Assembly: GCF_031846185.1 (NCBI RefSeq)
Contig: NZ_JAVRIF010000004.1
Location: 186,001 to 250,000 of the forward strand
Reading direction: 5' to 3'
Length of the DNA: 64,000 nt
DNA from: Thalassotalea_H castellviae
GTDB taxonomy: Bacteria > Pseudomonadota > Gammaproteobacteria > Enterobacterales > Alteromonadaceae
Both the position numbers and the translations under genes were made by a program. Shown here piece after piece: positions 36,219 to 45,602 of the stretch. A model generated the notes under the pieces. The model saw nothing but the letters and a program-made list of their open reading frames with translations, did not search any database and was not told the origin of the DNA. How positions within the stretch are numbered: position 1 is the stretch's first letter; each line of letters opens with the position of its first letter.

Positions 36219-37571
36219 CTACATGGTAACAAACTCTTCGGCAGAAGTTGGGTGGATCGCGACGGTATTATCAAAGTCAGCTTTCGTCGCCCCCATTTTC
36301 ATCGCAACCGCAAATCCTTGTAACAATTCATCACTGCCAAAACCGATTGAATGAATTCCAACAATTTTTTCTTCTTTACCAATACAGATTAATTTCATTC
36401 GCGTAGGGTCGCGATAATCTTCAGTGATCGCTTGATATAAAGCGGTAAATTGTGAATTATAGACTTTAACTTGCTCTTCACCATATTCAGCAATAGCTTC
36501 TTTTTCCGTTAAACCAACCGTGCCAATAACCGGATGACTAAAGACTACGGTTGCAATATTTGAATAATCAAGACACTCATAAGGTTTATCATTGAATAAT
36601 CGTTCACATAATCTGCGCCCAGCCGCCACCGCAACGGGGGTTAATTGTGCGCGTCCTGTGTTGTCACCCACCGCATAAATACCTTTTACATTGGTATTTT
36701 GATATTTGTCGGTTGGAATAAAACCTCGTTCATCTAATTCGATGCCGGTTGATTGCACATTAATATTATCCGTCGCTGGCTCACGACCAATCGCCCAAAT
36801 TAATGTCTCTACCGGCCCCACAGATTTACCGTTTTCAAGGTGCACAGTAAGTTCGCCGTTTTCATGTTTTTCAATGTGGCTAGGCGTACTATGGTTATGA
36901 AGCGTCGGGCCATGTTTTGCCATCTGCTCAACCAAAGTATCACTGAGCATGTCGTCAAAACCACGCAAGGGTTTTTCTTTACGTACTAATAGATGTGCTT
37001 CTGAACCAAGGGCATGAAGCACGCCGGCAAGTTCAACGGCAATATAACCCGCACCAACTACTGCAACACTTTTTGGTTGTTCGGTTAAGGCAAAAAAACC
37101 ATCTGAATCAATACCAAATTCAGCTCCTTTAATGTTTGGAATACTTGGGCGACCGCCTGTGGCAATAACAATATGATCAGCAGTGATTTGCTCGCCATTT
37201 ACCTCTACGGTGTTTTTATTGATAAATTTGGCAAAACCATTAATCACAGTAACATCGTTACTGGCAAAGCCACGTGCATAAGCCGCATGAATTCTTTCGA
37301 TGTATGCTTCTCTATTTTTAACAAGTTTTGCCCAATCAAAATTTTGTAACGGTGCTTGAAAACCATAATCAGTAGCATAATGTAAAGCATCGGCAATTTG
37401 CCCTGCATACCACATTGCCTTTTTCGGTACACACCCTACATTTACACAAGTACCACCAATGTGTTTAGCTTCAATTACGGCTGCTTTTTTACCAAGCTTT
37501 GCAGCACGGTTTGCCGAGGCAATTCCACCACTACCTGCCCCAATGGCGAGAAAATCAAAATGTTGTGTCAT
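36219..37571 (-). CDS. gor: Glutathione-disulfide reductase
   Basis: This FAD- and NADPH-dependent reductase keeps glutathione reduced in the cytoplasm. The 450-residue length is exact for the family. The FAD site is AIGAGSGGIASANRAA, the redox disulfide GGTCVNVGCVPKK lies near residues 40-52, and VVGAGYIAVELAGVLHALG is the NADPH-binding fold. The C-terminal HPTSAEEFVTM carries the catalytic His-Glu pair. It is divergent from prlC, a pairing common in Alteromonadales. Confidence 0.97.
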   Translation of the reverse strand: MTQHFDFLAIGAGSGGIASANRAAKLGKKAAVIEAKHIGGTCVNVGCVPKKAMWYAGQIADALHYATDYGFQAPLQNFDWAKLVKNREAYIERIHAAYARGFASNDVTVINGFAKFINKNTVEVNGEQITADHIVIATGGRPSIPNIKGAEFGIDSDGFFALTEQPKSVAVVGAGYIAVELAGVLHALGSEAHLLVRKEKPLRGFDDMLSDTLVEQMAKHGPTLHNHSTPSHIEKHENGELTVHLENGKSVGPVETLIWAIGREPATDNINVQSTGIELDERGFIPTDKYQNTNVKGIYAVGDNTGRAQLTPVAVAAGRRLCERLFNDKPYECLDYSNIATVVFSHPVIGTVGLTEKEAIAEYGEEQVKVYNSQFTALYQAITEDYRDPTRMKLICIGKEEKIVGIHSIGFGSDELLQGFAVAMKMGATKADFDNTVAIHPTSAEEFVTM

Positions 37572-37860
37572 GTGTAAGTTCCTAAATAAGTGTCATTTAA
37601 TATATAAGACTCGATCAAATAAGATTCAAGTTCATCAATATGACGAAAAAGGGAAAATCATCTATCTTGGCAAGACTTCATCCGATGATATTAACAATAA
37701 GGCATGCCTTAACGCATTATTCTTTTACTAAATTTTCACGCCTTTTGCTGGCCTATCGAAAAAAATTATTAAACGAGCTGATTACTTTTGTTTCTTCTCT
37801 TGAATATCTAAACAAATGCACTTACATCTATAATTAAGATATTCAAAAATGTAGATAACC

Positions 37861-39906
37861 ATGACCAACCCACTTTTAGCGCAAGATAAACTTCCCGCAT
37901 TTTCTTTAATTAAACCTGAGCACGTCAAACCATCCGTCGAAAAAGCGATTTCTGATTGCAAAAAAACCATTGAAGACGTTTTAACTCAAGCATCATTCAC
38001 CTGGGATAATTTAGTCACACCTATTGATGAAGTGGATGATGTGTTAGGCAAACTATGGTCGCCGATTTCTCATATGAATTCTGTGGTAAATAGTGATGAA
38101 TTACGTGAAGCATATGAGTCTTGTTTACCTTTGTTATCTGAATACGGCACCTTTGTTGGTCAACATCAAGGCCTGTTCGAAGCTTATCAAAGCCTTGCAA
38201 ATAGCCAAGAATATAAAACATTAGAGACTGCCCAGAAAAAAGTTATTGATAATGCCTTACGTGATTTTAAATTATCAGGCATTGCCCTTAACGATGAAGA
38301 CAAAAAACGATACGGCGAAATTGTGACTCGCTTATCAGAGCTCAGCTCAACTTTTGGCAATAACCTTTTAGATGCAACACACGCTTATAGTGTAAATATT
38401 ACCGATGAAGCAGAACTTGCTGGTTTACCAGATAGCGCCAAAGAAGCGGCGGCGGCCTTAGCAGCAGAACAAGAAAAACAAGGCTGGTTATTTACCTTAG
38501 ACATTCCAAGCTATCTTCCCGTCATGATGTATTGTGATAATGCCGAACTGCGAGAAAAACTCTATCGTGGCTATGTAACACGCGCTTCTGATCAAGGGCC
38601 AAATGCCGGTGAATTTGATAACAGTGCAATTATGAATGAATTATTGGCGCTACGTCATGAATTATCTCAATTGCTTGGCTTTAATAATTTTGCAGAAAAG
38701 TCGATTGCCACCAAAATGGCAACCTCAACCGATGAAGTGTTGGGATTTTTAGAAAACTTAGCTGAAAAATCAAAAAAACAAGGACAACAAGACCTTGATG
38801 AAGTGAAAGCATTTGCACAAGCTCAATTTGGCCAAACAGAGCTGCAAGCTTGGGATCTGCCTTATTACAGTGAAAAATTGAAACAAAACCGTTATGCGAT
38901 TTCAGATGAAGAATTACGCCCTTACTTCCCAGAAAACAAAGTCGTCTCAGGGTTATTTGAAGTGGTACATCGCTTGTTTGGCTTAACCATTCAAGAAAAA
39001 TCAGGTATTGATACTTGGCATAAAGATGTCAAATTTTATGAAGTCTTTGATGAAAGTCAGCAACTACGCGGCAGTTTTTATCTAGATTTATACGCACGCG
39101 CTAAAAAACGTGGCGGTGCTTGGATGGATGATTGTGTAGGACGTCGAGCATTAGCCAATGGCGATATTCAATATCCTGTTGCTTACCTCACCTGTAATTT
39201 TAATAAACCCGTAGGTGATAAACCGGCATTATTTACTCATGATGAGGTGGTTACATTATTTCATGAATTTGGCCATGGTATTCATCATATGCTTACACAA
39301 ATAAACGCCAGCGGTGTTTCGGGCATCGATGGTGTGCCTTGGGACGCGGTTGAATTACCCAGCCAATTTTTGGAAAACTGGTGTTGGCAGCCTGAAGCAC
39401 TCACCTTTATTTCAGGACATTTTGAAACCAATGAGCCATTACCTCAAGCAATGCTTGATAAAATGCTAGCGGCTAAAAATTATCAATCAGCAATGCAAAT
39501 GCTTCGTCAGCTTGAGTTCAGTATTTTTGATTTTACCATGCATGCCGAATATAACCCCAATAATAACAACAGCGAGTACATCCAAGAAATATTAAACAAA
39601 GTACGTGATAAATATGCCGTGATCACCGCCACTGACTTTAATCGCTTTCAACATAGTTTTAGTCATATCTTTGGTGGCGGTTATGCCGCTGGCTATTATA
39701 GCTACAAATGGGCAGAAGTGTTATCTGCTGATGCCTTTAGCCGCTTTGAAGAAGAAGGAATTTTTAGTCGCGCCGTAGGACAAGACTTTTTAGAAAACAT
39801 TCTTGAAAAAGGCGGTTCGCAAGAACCCAGTGAGTTATTTAAAGCGTTTAGAGGGCGTGCGCCTCAAATAGACGCACTATTACGTCATTGCGGAATAAAT
39901 GGTTAA
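37861..39906 (+). CDS. prlC: Oligopeptidase A (M3 metallopeptidase)
   Basis: This cytoplasmic zinc oligopeptidase degrades signal peptides and short peptides. The 681-residue length fits PrlC/OpdA. The zinc motif HEFGH is at residues 468-472 (LFHEFGHGIHHML), with the downstream Glu ligand in the WDAVELPSQFLENW segment. It is monocistronic and ended by a long hairpin. Confidence 0.96.
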   Translation: MTNPLLAQDKLPAFSLIKPEHVKPSVEKAISDCKKTIEDVLTQASFTWDNLVTPIDEVDDVLGKLWSPISHMNSVVNSDELREAYESCLPLLSEYGTFVGQHQGLFEAYQSLANSQEYKTLETAQKKVIDNALRDFKLSGIALNDEDKKRYGEIVTRLSELSSTFGNNLLDATHAYSVNITDEAELAGLPDSAKEAAAALAAEQEKQGWLFTLDIPSYLPVMMYCDNAELREKLYRGYVTRASDQGPNAGEFDNSAIMNELLALRHELSQLLGFNNFAEKSIATKMATSTDEVLGFLENLAEKSKKQGQQDLDEVKAFAQAQFGQTELQAWDLPYYSEKLKQNRYAISDEELRPYFPENKVVSGLFEVVHRLFGLTIQEKSGIDTWHKDVKFYEVFDESQQLRGSFYLDLYARAKKRGGAWMDDCVGRRALANGDIQYPVAYLTCNFNKPVGDKPALFTHDEVVTLFHEFGHGIHHMLTQINASGVSGIDGVPWDAVELPSQFLENWCWQPEALTFISGHFETNEPLPQAMLDKMLAAKNYQSAMQMLRQLEFSIFDFTMHAEYNPNNNNSEYIQEILNKVRDKYAVITATDFNRFQHSFSHIFGGGYAAGYYSYKWAEVLSADAFSRFEEEGIFSRAVGQDFLENILEKGGSQEPSELFKAFRGRAPQIDALLRHCGING

Positions 39907-39924
39907 GCTTCACCACCATGAGAT

Positions 39925-39963
39925 TTAGATAAAACCCATCTCATTTAGATGGGTTTTATCTAA
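39925..39963 (+). terminator. Terminator after prlC
   Basis: A perfect 17-bp stem (TTAGATAAAACCCATCT and its complement) closes a CATTT loop, starting 18 bp after the prlC stop. The stem contains TTTT and AAAA tracts rather than a long trailing T-run, but its length makes termination likely. Confidence 0.75.
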
Positions 39964-39993
39964 CGGCCATTCTCAAAAAAATTCTATATAGGA

Positions 39994-39999
39994 TATAAT
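39994..39999 (+). promoter_or_regulatory. -10 element before the second diguanylate cyclase
   Basis: A perfect TATAAT hexamer lies 43 bp before the TTG start of the next gene. A matching -35 hexamer is not convincing. Confidence 0.45.
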
Positions 40000-40042
40000 A
40001 AGGTTAATTAAATTAAACCAATCAGCAGCCTGGAAGTGAGCA

Positions 40043-41203
40043 TTGCAAGAATATCTAGTCAGCATGTCATATTTTTCTGCACTTTCAATTGTGTGTATTG
40101 TGCTATATGCCTTTACCTATTTTCTTCCTACGCCTGAAAATCAGAACAAAGCCCGCTCAACTTTTTATTTTAGGTTGTTGTTGTTATTTACCATTGCCGC
40201 CTTCGAAGCCATTTTATTGCGCTTTGAATATTTGCCTATCGCCTCTGCAATAGTAACTAATTTATTTATTTTATTGATTTCATATTTATTAATGTTCGCT
40301 ATATATACTCGTTACGATTGTGAAATAACGTTGCGACATTATCTAGCGTGTGCCATTCATAGCGTGTTTTTTATTGGCTTAATATACTTAGCACAAATAT
40401 ATCTCAATGCTGGCTATTTAAGGTCTGCTTTAGTTTTAATGAATATCTTCATTCCGTATGCATTAACCCTTAGAAAATGTAATCAACAATTTAAAATGCA
40501 TCGGGTGGGTGACCGTATTTTATATGGTTCGTTATTACTCACTTTACTTATTTTTGTCGTTTATGTTGTTTTTTATGCTTTATTTTTCTCTGATGAAAAA
40601 CATGTGCCGCTTTCCTTATATTTTACGGCACTGTTGAGTTTTATTTGTATTCTATTTTTTGGATTTGCCTTAAGTATTATCTACTCGCTAGTTGGCAAAT
40701 TAAGAAAAGAAATTATCACGGATAAATTAACGGGGGCAAAAAATAGAAATTACCTCACCGATGTTGCAGAAAAAATGTATTCATTGGCAAAACGTCGTCA
40801 AGAACCTCTTTCGGTCATTTTATGCGACATCGATAGTTTTAAAAAGATCAATGACAGTTATGGTCACTCTGCTGGCGATAAAGTGTTAGTCAGTTTTTCT
40901 CATGTTATTGAATCATCTTTGCGCACTGAAGATATCTTGATACGTATTGGTGGTGAAGAATTTATTATTTTATTACCCTACAACGATATTGACAAAGCGG
41001 TGCTTACCGCAGAAAGATTGAGGAAGGCGATCAATGAAGAAAACATCGATATTGGTGGCAAGAATATTCAAATATCCGCCAGCTTTGGTGTCGTGCAAGT
41101 AGATACTACGAAAAGTATTGACGATAATATTAATCATGCTGATATCGCTTTATATGAAGCAAAAAGAAGTGGCCGTAATAAAGTGATCGCGTATAGTCGC
41201 TAA
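40043..41203 (+). CDS. Membrane diguanylate cyclase (GGDEF)
   Basis: This 386-residue protein has about seven transmembrane helices (residues 5-225) and a C-terminal GGDEF domain. GGEEF is intact at 303-307 and the RxxD inhibitory site (RTED) is at 294-297, so it should make cyclic di-GMP with product inhibition. The TTG start has GGAAG about six bases upstream; the in-frame ATG seven codons later has no ribosome site. It resembles the cyclase at 11.3 kb in layout, but the membrane parts are not alike in sequence. Confidence 0.87.
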   Translation: MQEYLVSMSYFSALSIVCIVLYAFTYFLPTPENQNKARSTFYFRLLLLFTIAAFEAILLRFEYLPIASAIVTNLFILLISYLLMFAIYTRYDCEITLRHYLACAIHSVFFIGLIYLAQIYLNAGYLRSALVLMNIFIPYALTLRKCNQQFKMHRVGDRILYGSLLLTLLIFVVYVVFYALFFSDEKHVPLSLYFTALLSFICILFFGFALSIIYSLVGKLRKEIITDKLTGAKNRNYLTDVAEKMYSLAKRRQEPLSVILCDIDSFKKINDSYGHSAGDKVLVSFSHVIESSLRTEDILIRIGGEEFIILLPYNDIDKAVLTAERLRKAINEENIDIGGKNIQISASFGVVQVDTTKSIDDNINHADIALYEAKRSGRNKVIAYSR

Positions 41204-41274
41204 AATTCATCGTTAAACTACACAATAAAACAATCAATAAAACGTTCAATAAAAAACAATAATAAGAGTATTTC

Positions 41275-41976
41275 ATGGAATCATGGCAAAAAATTTATCA
41301 GCGCGCTTGTCAGCGTAAAGGCGGCGAACAAGCATTAACGTTATTACTCGGTGAAGGTAATCATGACCAGCGGTTAAAACAGTTAACGGATGATCGCCTT
41401 TTATCCGCGTTCACCAAAAAAATATTCCAAAGTGGTTTTGTCTGGCGAGTTGTTGAAAATAAATGGCCCAATTTTGAAGAAAGTTTTTTTAATTTCGATA
41501 TTGAAAAAATATTGATGATGCCGGAAGAAATGCTCGAAAGAAAAGCGGCCGACCCTAAAATCATACGAAATTTTAATAAAGTAAAAACAATAAAAGCCAA
41601 CGCGCAAATGATATTTGAGCAACAAAATAGTGATGAAAATTCGCAACCAAGCTTCTCTGCCTTTATTGCCGATTGGCCAACAGAAGATATCATTGGCTTA
41701 TGGGCATACCTTAAAAAACATGGTCAACGTTTAGGTGGAAATACCGGTCCGTATGCACTGCGCGCATTAGGAAAAGATACTTTTATACTTTCTCGAGATG
41801 TGGAAGCCTATTTCCGCGCACATGATTTAATCAGTGGCGGTATCCAAACAAAGTCAAGCCTCGCCACTATTCAACAATGTTTTAATCAATGGCAGCAAGA
41901 ATCTGATTTATCCCTGAGTCAGTTGAGCCGATTAATCGCCTTTGCAACGGGCGACAATAATGTTCAGGTAGAGTAG
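41275..41976 (+). CDS. DNA-3-methyladenine glycosylase I-like protein
   Basis: This 233-residue protein is related to Tag, which excises 3-methyladenine from DNA. Family features include SAFTKKIFQSGFVWRVVENKW near residue 45 and FEESFFNFD after it. The zinc-snap residues of E. coli Tag (a Cys near residue 4, and a C-terminal His/Cys pair) are not seen, so this belongs to a divergent branch or has changed specificity. It follows the cyclase by 71 bp and may be separately expressed. Confidence 0.75.
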   Translation: MESWQKIYQRACQRKGGEQALTLLLGEGNHDQRLKQLTDDRLLSAFTKKIFQSGFVWRVVENKWPNFEESFFNFDIEKILMMPEEMLERKAADPKIIRNFNKVKTIKANAQMIFEQQNSDENSQPSFSAFIADWPTEDIIGLWAYLKKHGQRLGGNTGPYALRALGKDTFILSRDVEAYFRAHDLISGGIQTKSSLATIQQCFNQWQQESDLSLSQLSRLIAFATGDNNVQVE

Positions 41977-42077
41977 TCACTAAAAAACATGAGCAAAGCG
42001 CATTATCTAAAACTTGGCTTTACTCATGTTCCCTTACTGTATAAAAATAATTCTATCACTAAACGCGAATCATTGGG

Positions 42078-44375
42078 TTATGGACAAGTTCCTTCTTCAA
42101 AGTAATTCGCACTTGTTTCCGCTAAAGTAGACGTATAATAAACGTTATATAAGCCTAAATTCGTGCCCGAGCCAATGGCAAAAACATAAGAGCCATTAGT
42201 CGTTGCTCTATTAGCTTGAACATGAGCATAGTTACTTGATGTCGTTTCATTGCAGCTAAAATTACCATTTGGCGTGCTATCACACACATTGCCTATGCCA
42301 TCATTGTCATTATCGGCTTGATCCGCATTAGCAACTGCGGGGCAATTATCGACATTATCAGCAACGCCATCATTGTCACTATCGGTTGGCTCTCCATTTG
42401 GCGTGCTATCGCACACATTGCCTATGCCGTCATTGTCATTATCCGCTTGATCCGCATTAGCAACTGCGGGGCAATTATCAACATTATCAGCAACGCCATC
42501 ATTGTCACTATCGGTTGGCTCTCCATTTGGCGTGCTATCGCACACATTGCCTATGCCGTCATTGTCATTATCGGCTTGATCCGCATTAGCAACTGCGGGG
42601 CAATTATCAACATTATCAGCAACGCCATCATTATCACTATCGGTTGGCTCAACAATAGAACATGCCTGTTGAGGTCCAGCACAACTTGGTTCTCCATCGG
42701 CAATCCACTGACATTGATTGGTACCTGCAGCATATTCACGCATCACAAAATCTGAGCAACCAAATGCCGTATAACACGCAGAATATCCTACTCCCCAAGT
42801 AATATGGCCTTGGTTAATATGTAAGTTATAATCCCCCTCAACTCCTGCATCGATAGTAAATTGCGCATTGTCGGTACTAGATAATGATGTGGTATCAGTT
42901 GCTGTTACAGTCGCCGTTTGATTCCCCCCAGATAAACCACAACTTTCGGCTAAATATTCATTTCCATTAAGTTGTGCTGTTACCGTACCATTACTGAAAC
43001 TGACCCCAACACTCGCTAAGTTTTGATTTTCATCAAAGACATTGCCAGACACCGTTGCACACTGACCCGCAGTAGTCACATTAATGTTCGATAATGTTGG
43101 CGCTGTTGCTGGTGGCTCAGGGCCAATACGTGTTGTAACCTTAGCAATATCACTGGGTTTACCTTCATTATCTGTTGCCGTTGCCGCTACTTGGTATAAA
43201 CCATCAGCAAAAACACCTGATAACAAGTTATATTCATCATTCGCATTAACTGAACCATTGATGCTTGAAAGCCAAGTTATGTTGCCTGATTCGATAACGC
43301 TAATGTCTACTTTGATATTGCTGACACTACCGTCTTCATCGGTTGCTACTCCAGAAATATCAAGCTGACTGTTATTGTCTACCGCAGTATGACCTGCGAT
43401 TACCGGAGCCTTATTTCTATTGACTCGTTGATTGTTTTGCGCAAAGAAATTTCCTAAATACGTAGCAAAATTAATACTCGTTGATGCAATATAATCTCCT
43501 GAAGCTCCTACCCCGCCAGACCATGAATGATCTAAGTTATCAAACCATAACATTGATATTCGATTATTCGTCCACAAGCTTTCAGAAGCCGTATGACCGG
43601 CACCTTCACTGATATTTGTTGTCCCAGCCAGTTGTGTTTCGCCATAAACAGCGGCAAAGCCATTAGCATTTTGCTGGTTATAACAAGTATTTACCGTTGT
43701 ATCAGCGGTACCATGTCCAATTACCGCAATTTGTGTATTTAAATGACTTGCCGCCGATCCCGCATAGCCTTCACAACGTGATTTAAAAGTATTAGGCGAT
43801 ACTGTCTCACAGGTTGATATTGCTCCATTAGAACTTGTACCGATTGTTGGGCCTGCACTCGGAGCTACACCGGAAAAAACATCGGGTGCTAAACAAGCCG
43901 TTTGAGCAGACATGGCGGCGCCAGATGAAAGGCCAGCGATATACACTTGTTGCGCATCAATATTACGAGTTGCATCACCACTCATGGTATTGGCAAGATT
44001 TATCAAGTTCTTATAATCCCCAGATGTTCTTGATACGGCGCCTTGCCAATAAGACCAACAACTATAACCCGCTTTATTCATGGCATCTGGAATAGCGACA
44101 ACCATGCCATAAGATTCAGCCGCACTTTCCAATTGTGCTGTTAAGTAATTATTAATGGGTTGTACACAGCCATGTAGAACAATTAACAATGACTTACCAT
44201 CCCCAACAGGTGACAGAGAGTCGGGTGTGTAAATGTGTACTGTGTTGAATCCCCCAATATTTACGTTTTGTTGCCAAGATCCCGCGACGGACGCTTGTAC
44301 AAAACAAAAAAAACTTAATAAAATAGCGAATACGCTTTGTATTTGTTTGATGTAATAATGTTTTCTAACGTTCAT
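42078..44375 (-). CDS. Extracellular PHB depolymerase-family esterase with TSP3 repeats
   Basis: This 765-residue secreted protein has a signal peptide (about 1-31, ending SVAG). Its esterase domain has the lipase box GLSSGAA in an AGLSSGAAMS context and a C-terminal catalytic His region (NLDHSWSGG), as in polyhydroxybutyrate depolymerases. Ig/Fn3-like beta domains follow (about 330-510), then a Cys-rich module, three nearly identical thrombospondin type 3 calcium-binding repeats (DSDNDGVADNVDNCP-type), and a short C-terminal domain with a Cys pair. It would hydrolyse polyester granules or a related ester outside the cell. Confidence 0.88.
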   Translation of the reverse strand: MNVRKHYYIKQIQSVFAILLSFFCFVQASVAGSWQQNVNIGGFNTVHIYTPDSLSPVGDGKSLLIVLHGCVQPINNYLTAQLESAAESYGMVVAIPDAMNKAGYSCWSYWQGAVSRTSGDYKNLINLANTMSGDATRNIDAQQVYIAGLSSGAAMSAQTACLAPDVFSGVAPSAGPTIGTSSNGAISTCETVSPNTFKSRCEGYAGSAASHLNTQIAVIGHGTADTTVNTCYNQQNANGFAAVYGETQLAGTTNISEGAGHTASESLWTNNRISMLWFDNLDHSWSGGVGASGDYIASTSINFATYLGNFFAQNNQRVNRNKAPVIAGHTAVDNNSQLDISGVATDEDGSVSNIKVDISVIESGNITWLSSINGSVNANDEYNLLSGVFADGLYQVAATATDNEGKPSDIAKVTTRIGPEPPATAPTLSNINVTTAGQCATVSGNVFDENQNLASVGVSFSNGTVTAQLNGNEYLAESCGLSGGNQTATVTATDTTSLSSTDNAQFTIDAGVEGDYNLHINQGHITWGVGYSACYTAFGCSDFVMREYAAGTNQCQWIADGEPSCAGPQQACSIVEPTDSDNDGVADNVDNCPAVANADQADNDNDGIGNVCDSTPNGEPTDSDNDGVADNVDNCPAVANADQADNDNDGIGNVCDSTPNGEPTDSDNDGVADNVDNCPAVANADQADNDNDGIGNVCDSTPNGNFSCNETTSSNYAHVQANRATTNGSYVFAIGSGTNLGLYNVYYTSTLAETSANYFEEGTCP
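42265..42651. repeat. Three 129-bp tandem repeats coding TSP3 modules
   Basis: Three consecutive 129-bp units (42265-42393, 42394-42522, 42523-42651) encode the same 43-residue module. By eye, neighbouring copies differ at only three or four bases, nearly all of them silent. This suggests recent duplication or homogenisation with selection on the protein. Confidence 0.9.
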
Positions 44376-44690
44376 TTTTCTTTACCTTATTTTATAAACT
44401 TTCCCTAAAAAATCATCCCTATTGTTTATTTTTTGAACTGAGGTAACACTAGACAACTTAGTGATAAAATGAAGTAGTACTTTAGTACTGCGGCTTATTT
44501 AATACGCAATAACGGCAGGGTATAACAGAGATATCGAAGGTTTGTTTAACACAGTTAAATGACTTACATGCCAATTTTGTCACCCGCTAAAGTAGTAGAG
44601 ATATTTTATTCGCTTTAATTGTTTTACAATTACTCTCATATTCATCACATTTAGCCATGATGATGAGCTGACGAGGCATCTAATATTTCT
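44376..44690. other. Divergent intergenic region, depolymerase and rsmJ
   Basis: This 315-bp gap contains the leaders of two divergent genes. A doubled AGTACT palindrome (about 44475-44490) is the only notable structure. No RNA, terminator or known operator was recognised. Confidence 0.5.
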
Positions 44691-45497
44691 ATGAGTAAGT
44701 ACGACATGACACAAATAGCGGTGGGTTATATAGACAAAACCGATATCGATTTAGCAAAAAAAGTCGCTCAACAATGGCAACTCCAATACATAGGTGATGT
44801 TGCTTCTGTAAATAAACAGTCAAATTTACTATTTTTACTACAGGTCCATTTTCAACAAGTAGAACTCATTAAGCTAGATGAGCCTAAGCTTGGTGCAATA
44901 AAAGTAGATTTTGTCGAAGGTCCTGTTGCACATCGACGGAAATTTGGTGGTGGCAGAGGCCAAGATATTGCAAAAGCTATCGGCTTGAAACACGGTTTTA
45001 CGCCCCATGTTTTAGATGCAACGGCAGGCTTAGGAAGAGATTCTTTTGTACTCGCCTCACTTGGCTGCCAAGTCACTATGATGGAACGCATGCCAATTGT
45101 AGCGGCATTACTTGAAAATGGTCTAGCACGAGCAAAAATACATCAAGAAGTAGCCGATATTGTAGATCGTATGAGCTTGATTTATGCCTCTTCTATCGAT
45201 GATATGACACTAGCAAACGCTCCAGATGTTATTTATTTAGATCCTATGTACCCACACCGTGAAAAATCCGCCGCCGTAAAAAAAGAAATGCGTGTGTTTC
45301 AGGCATTAGTTGGCGAAGATTTAGACGCTGATAACTTATTAATACCAGCCCTTAAACTCGCTAAATATCGAGTGGTGGTGAAACGCCCTTCATATGCGGA
45401 GCCACTAAACAATAAAGCGCCATCAACCAGTATTAAAATGAAAAAAAATCGCTTTGACGTCTATGTAAATCAGGCAATACCAAAAGCGATGACTTAA
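44691..45497 (+). CDS. rsmJ: 16S rRNA (guanine(1516)-N(2))-methyltransferase
   Basis: RsmJ methylates G1516 of 16S rRNA using SAM. The 268-residue protein has the RsmJ core: FGGGRGQDIAKAIG, then the SAM-binding LDATAGLGRDSFVLASLG near residue 105, and the catalytic-pocket YLDPMYPHREKSA near 183. Length and order are typical. The start is the first ATG. A hairpin after the stop also forms part of the PhoB-like array of the next gene. Confidence 0.95.
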   Translation: MSKYDMTQIAVGYIDKTDIDLAKKVAQQWQLQYIGDVASVNKQSNLLFLLQVHFQQVELIKLDEPKLGAIKVDFVEGPVAHRRKFGGGRGQDIAKAIGLKHGFTPHVLDATAGLGRDSFVLASLGCQVTMMERMPIVAALLENGLARAKIHQEVADIVDRMSLIYASSIDDMTLANAPDVIYLDPMYPHREKSAAVKKEMRVFQALVGEDLDADNLLIPALKLAKYRVVVKRPSYAEPLNNKAPSTSIKMKKNRFDVYVNQAIPKAMT

Positions 45498-45499
45498 AC

Positions 45500-45522
45500 A
45501 TGACAACGAACATCGTTGTCAT
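45500..45522 (+). terminator. Hairpin after rsmJ
   Basis: ATGACAACGA and TCGTTGTCAT form a perfect 10-bp stem with an ACA loop, two bases after the rsmJ stop. There is no T-run. Its right arm is also the first PhoB-like half-site, so the two functions may be linked or one may be coincidental. Confidence 0.4.
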
Positions 45523-45544
45523 AAAAGTGTCATAAAGCTGTCGT
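45516..45544 (+). promoter_or_regulatory. Three tandem PhoB half-sites upstream of chemoreceptor
   Basis: TTGTCAT, GTGTCAT and CTGTCGT occur in a row, each separated by four A-rich bases, giving an exact 11-bp period. Two overlapping PhoB boxes are possible. They end 58 bp before the chemoreceptor start, a suitable promoter distance. Confidence 0.68.
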
Positions 45545-45602
45545 AAAACCTTCACAAAACCCACATAAACTTTAGCCTCAATCGTCTGTCGAGTAAATTA
45601 TT

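Noticed and set aside
37640..37837. 65-codon frame between gor and prlC
   Set aside because: Its translation is basic and low in similarity to anything recognised, another frame overlaps it, and no ribosome site is evident. It was not called as a gene.
42265..42651. CRISPR-like array
   Set aside because: Repeats are contiguous 129-bp coding units without spacers and no cas genes are present.
42318..42755. 145-codon plus-strand reading frame
   Set aside because: It is antisense to the TSP3 repeats of the PHB depolymerase; its repetitive hydrophobic translation is a by-product of those repeats.
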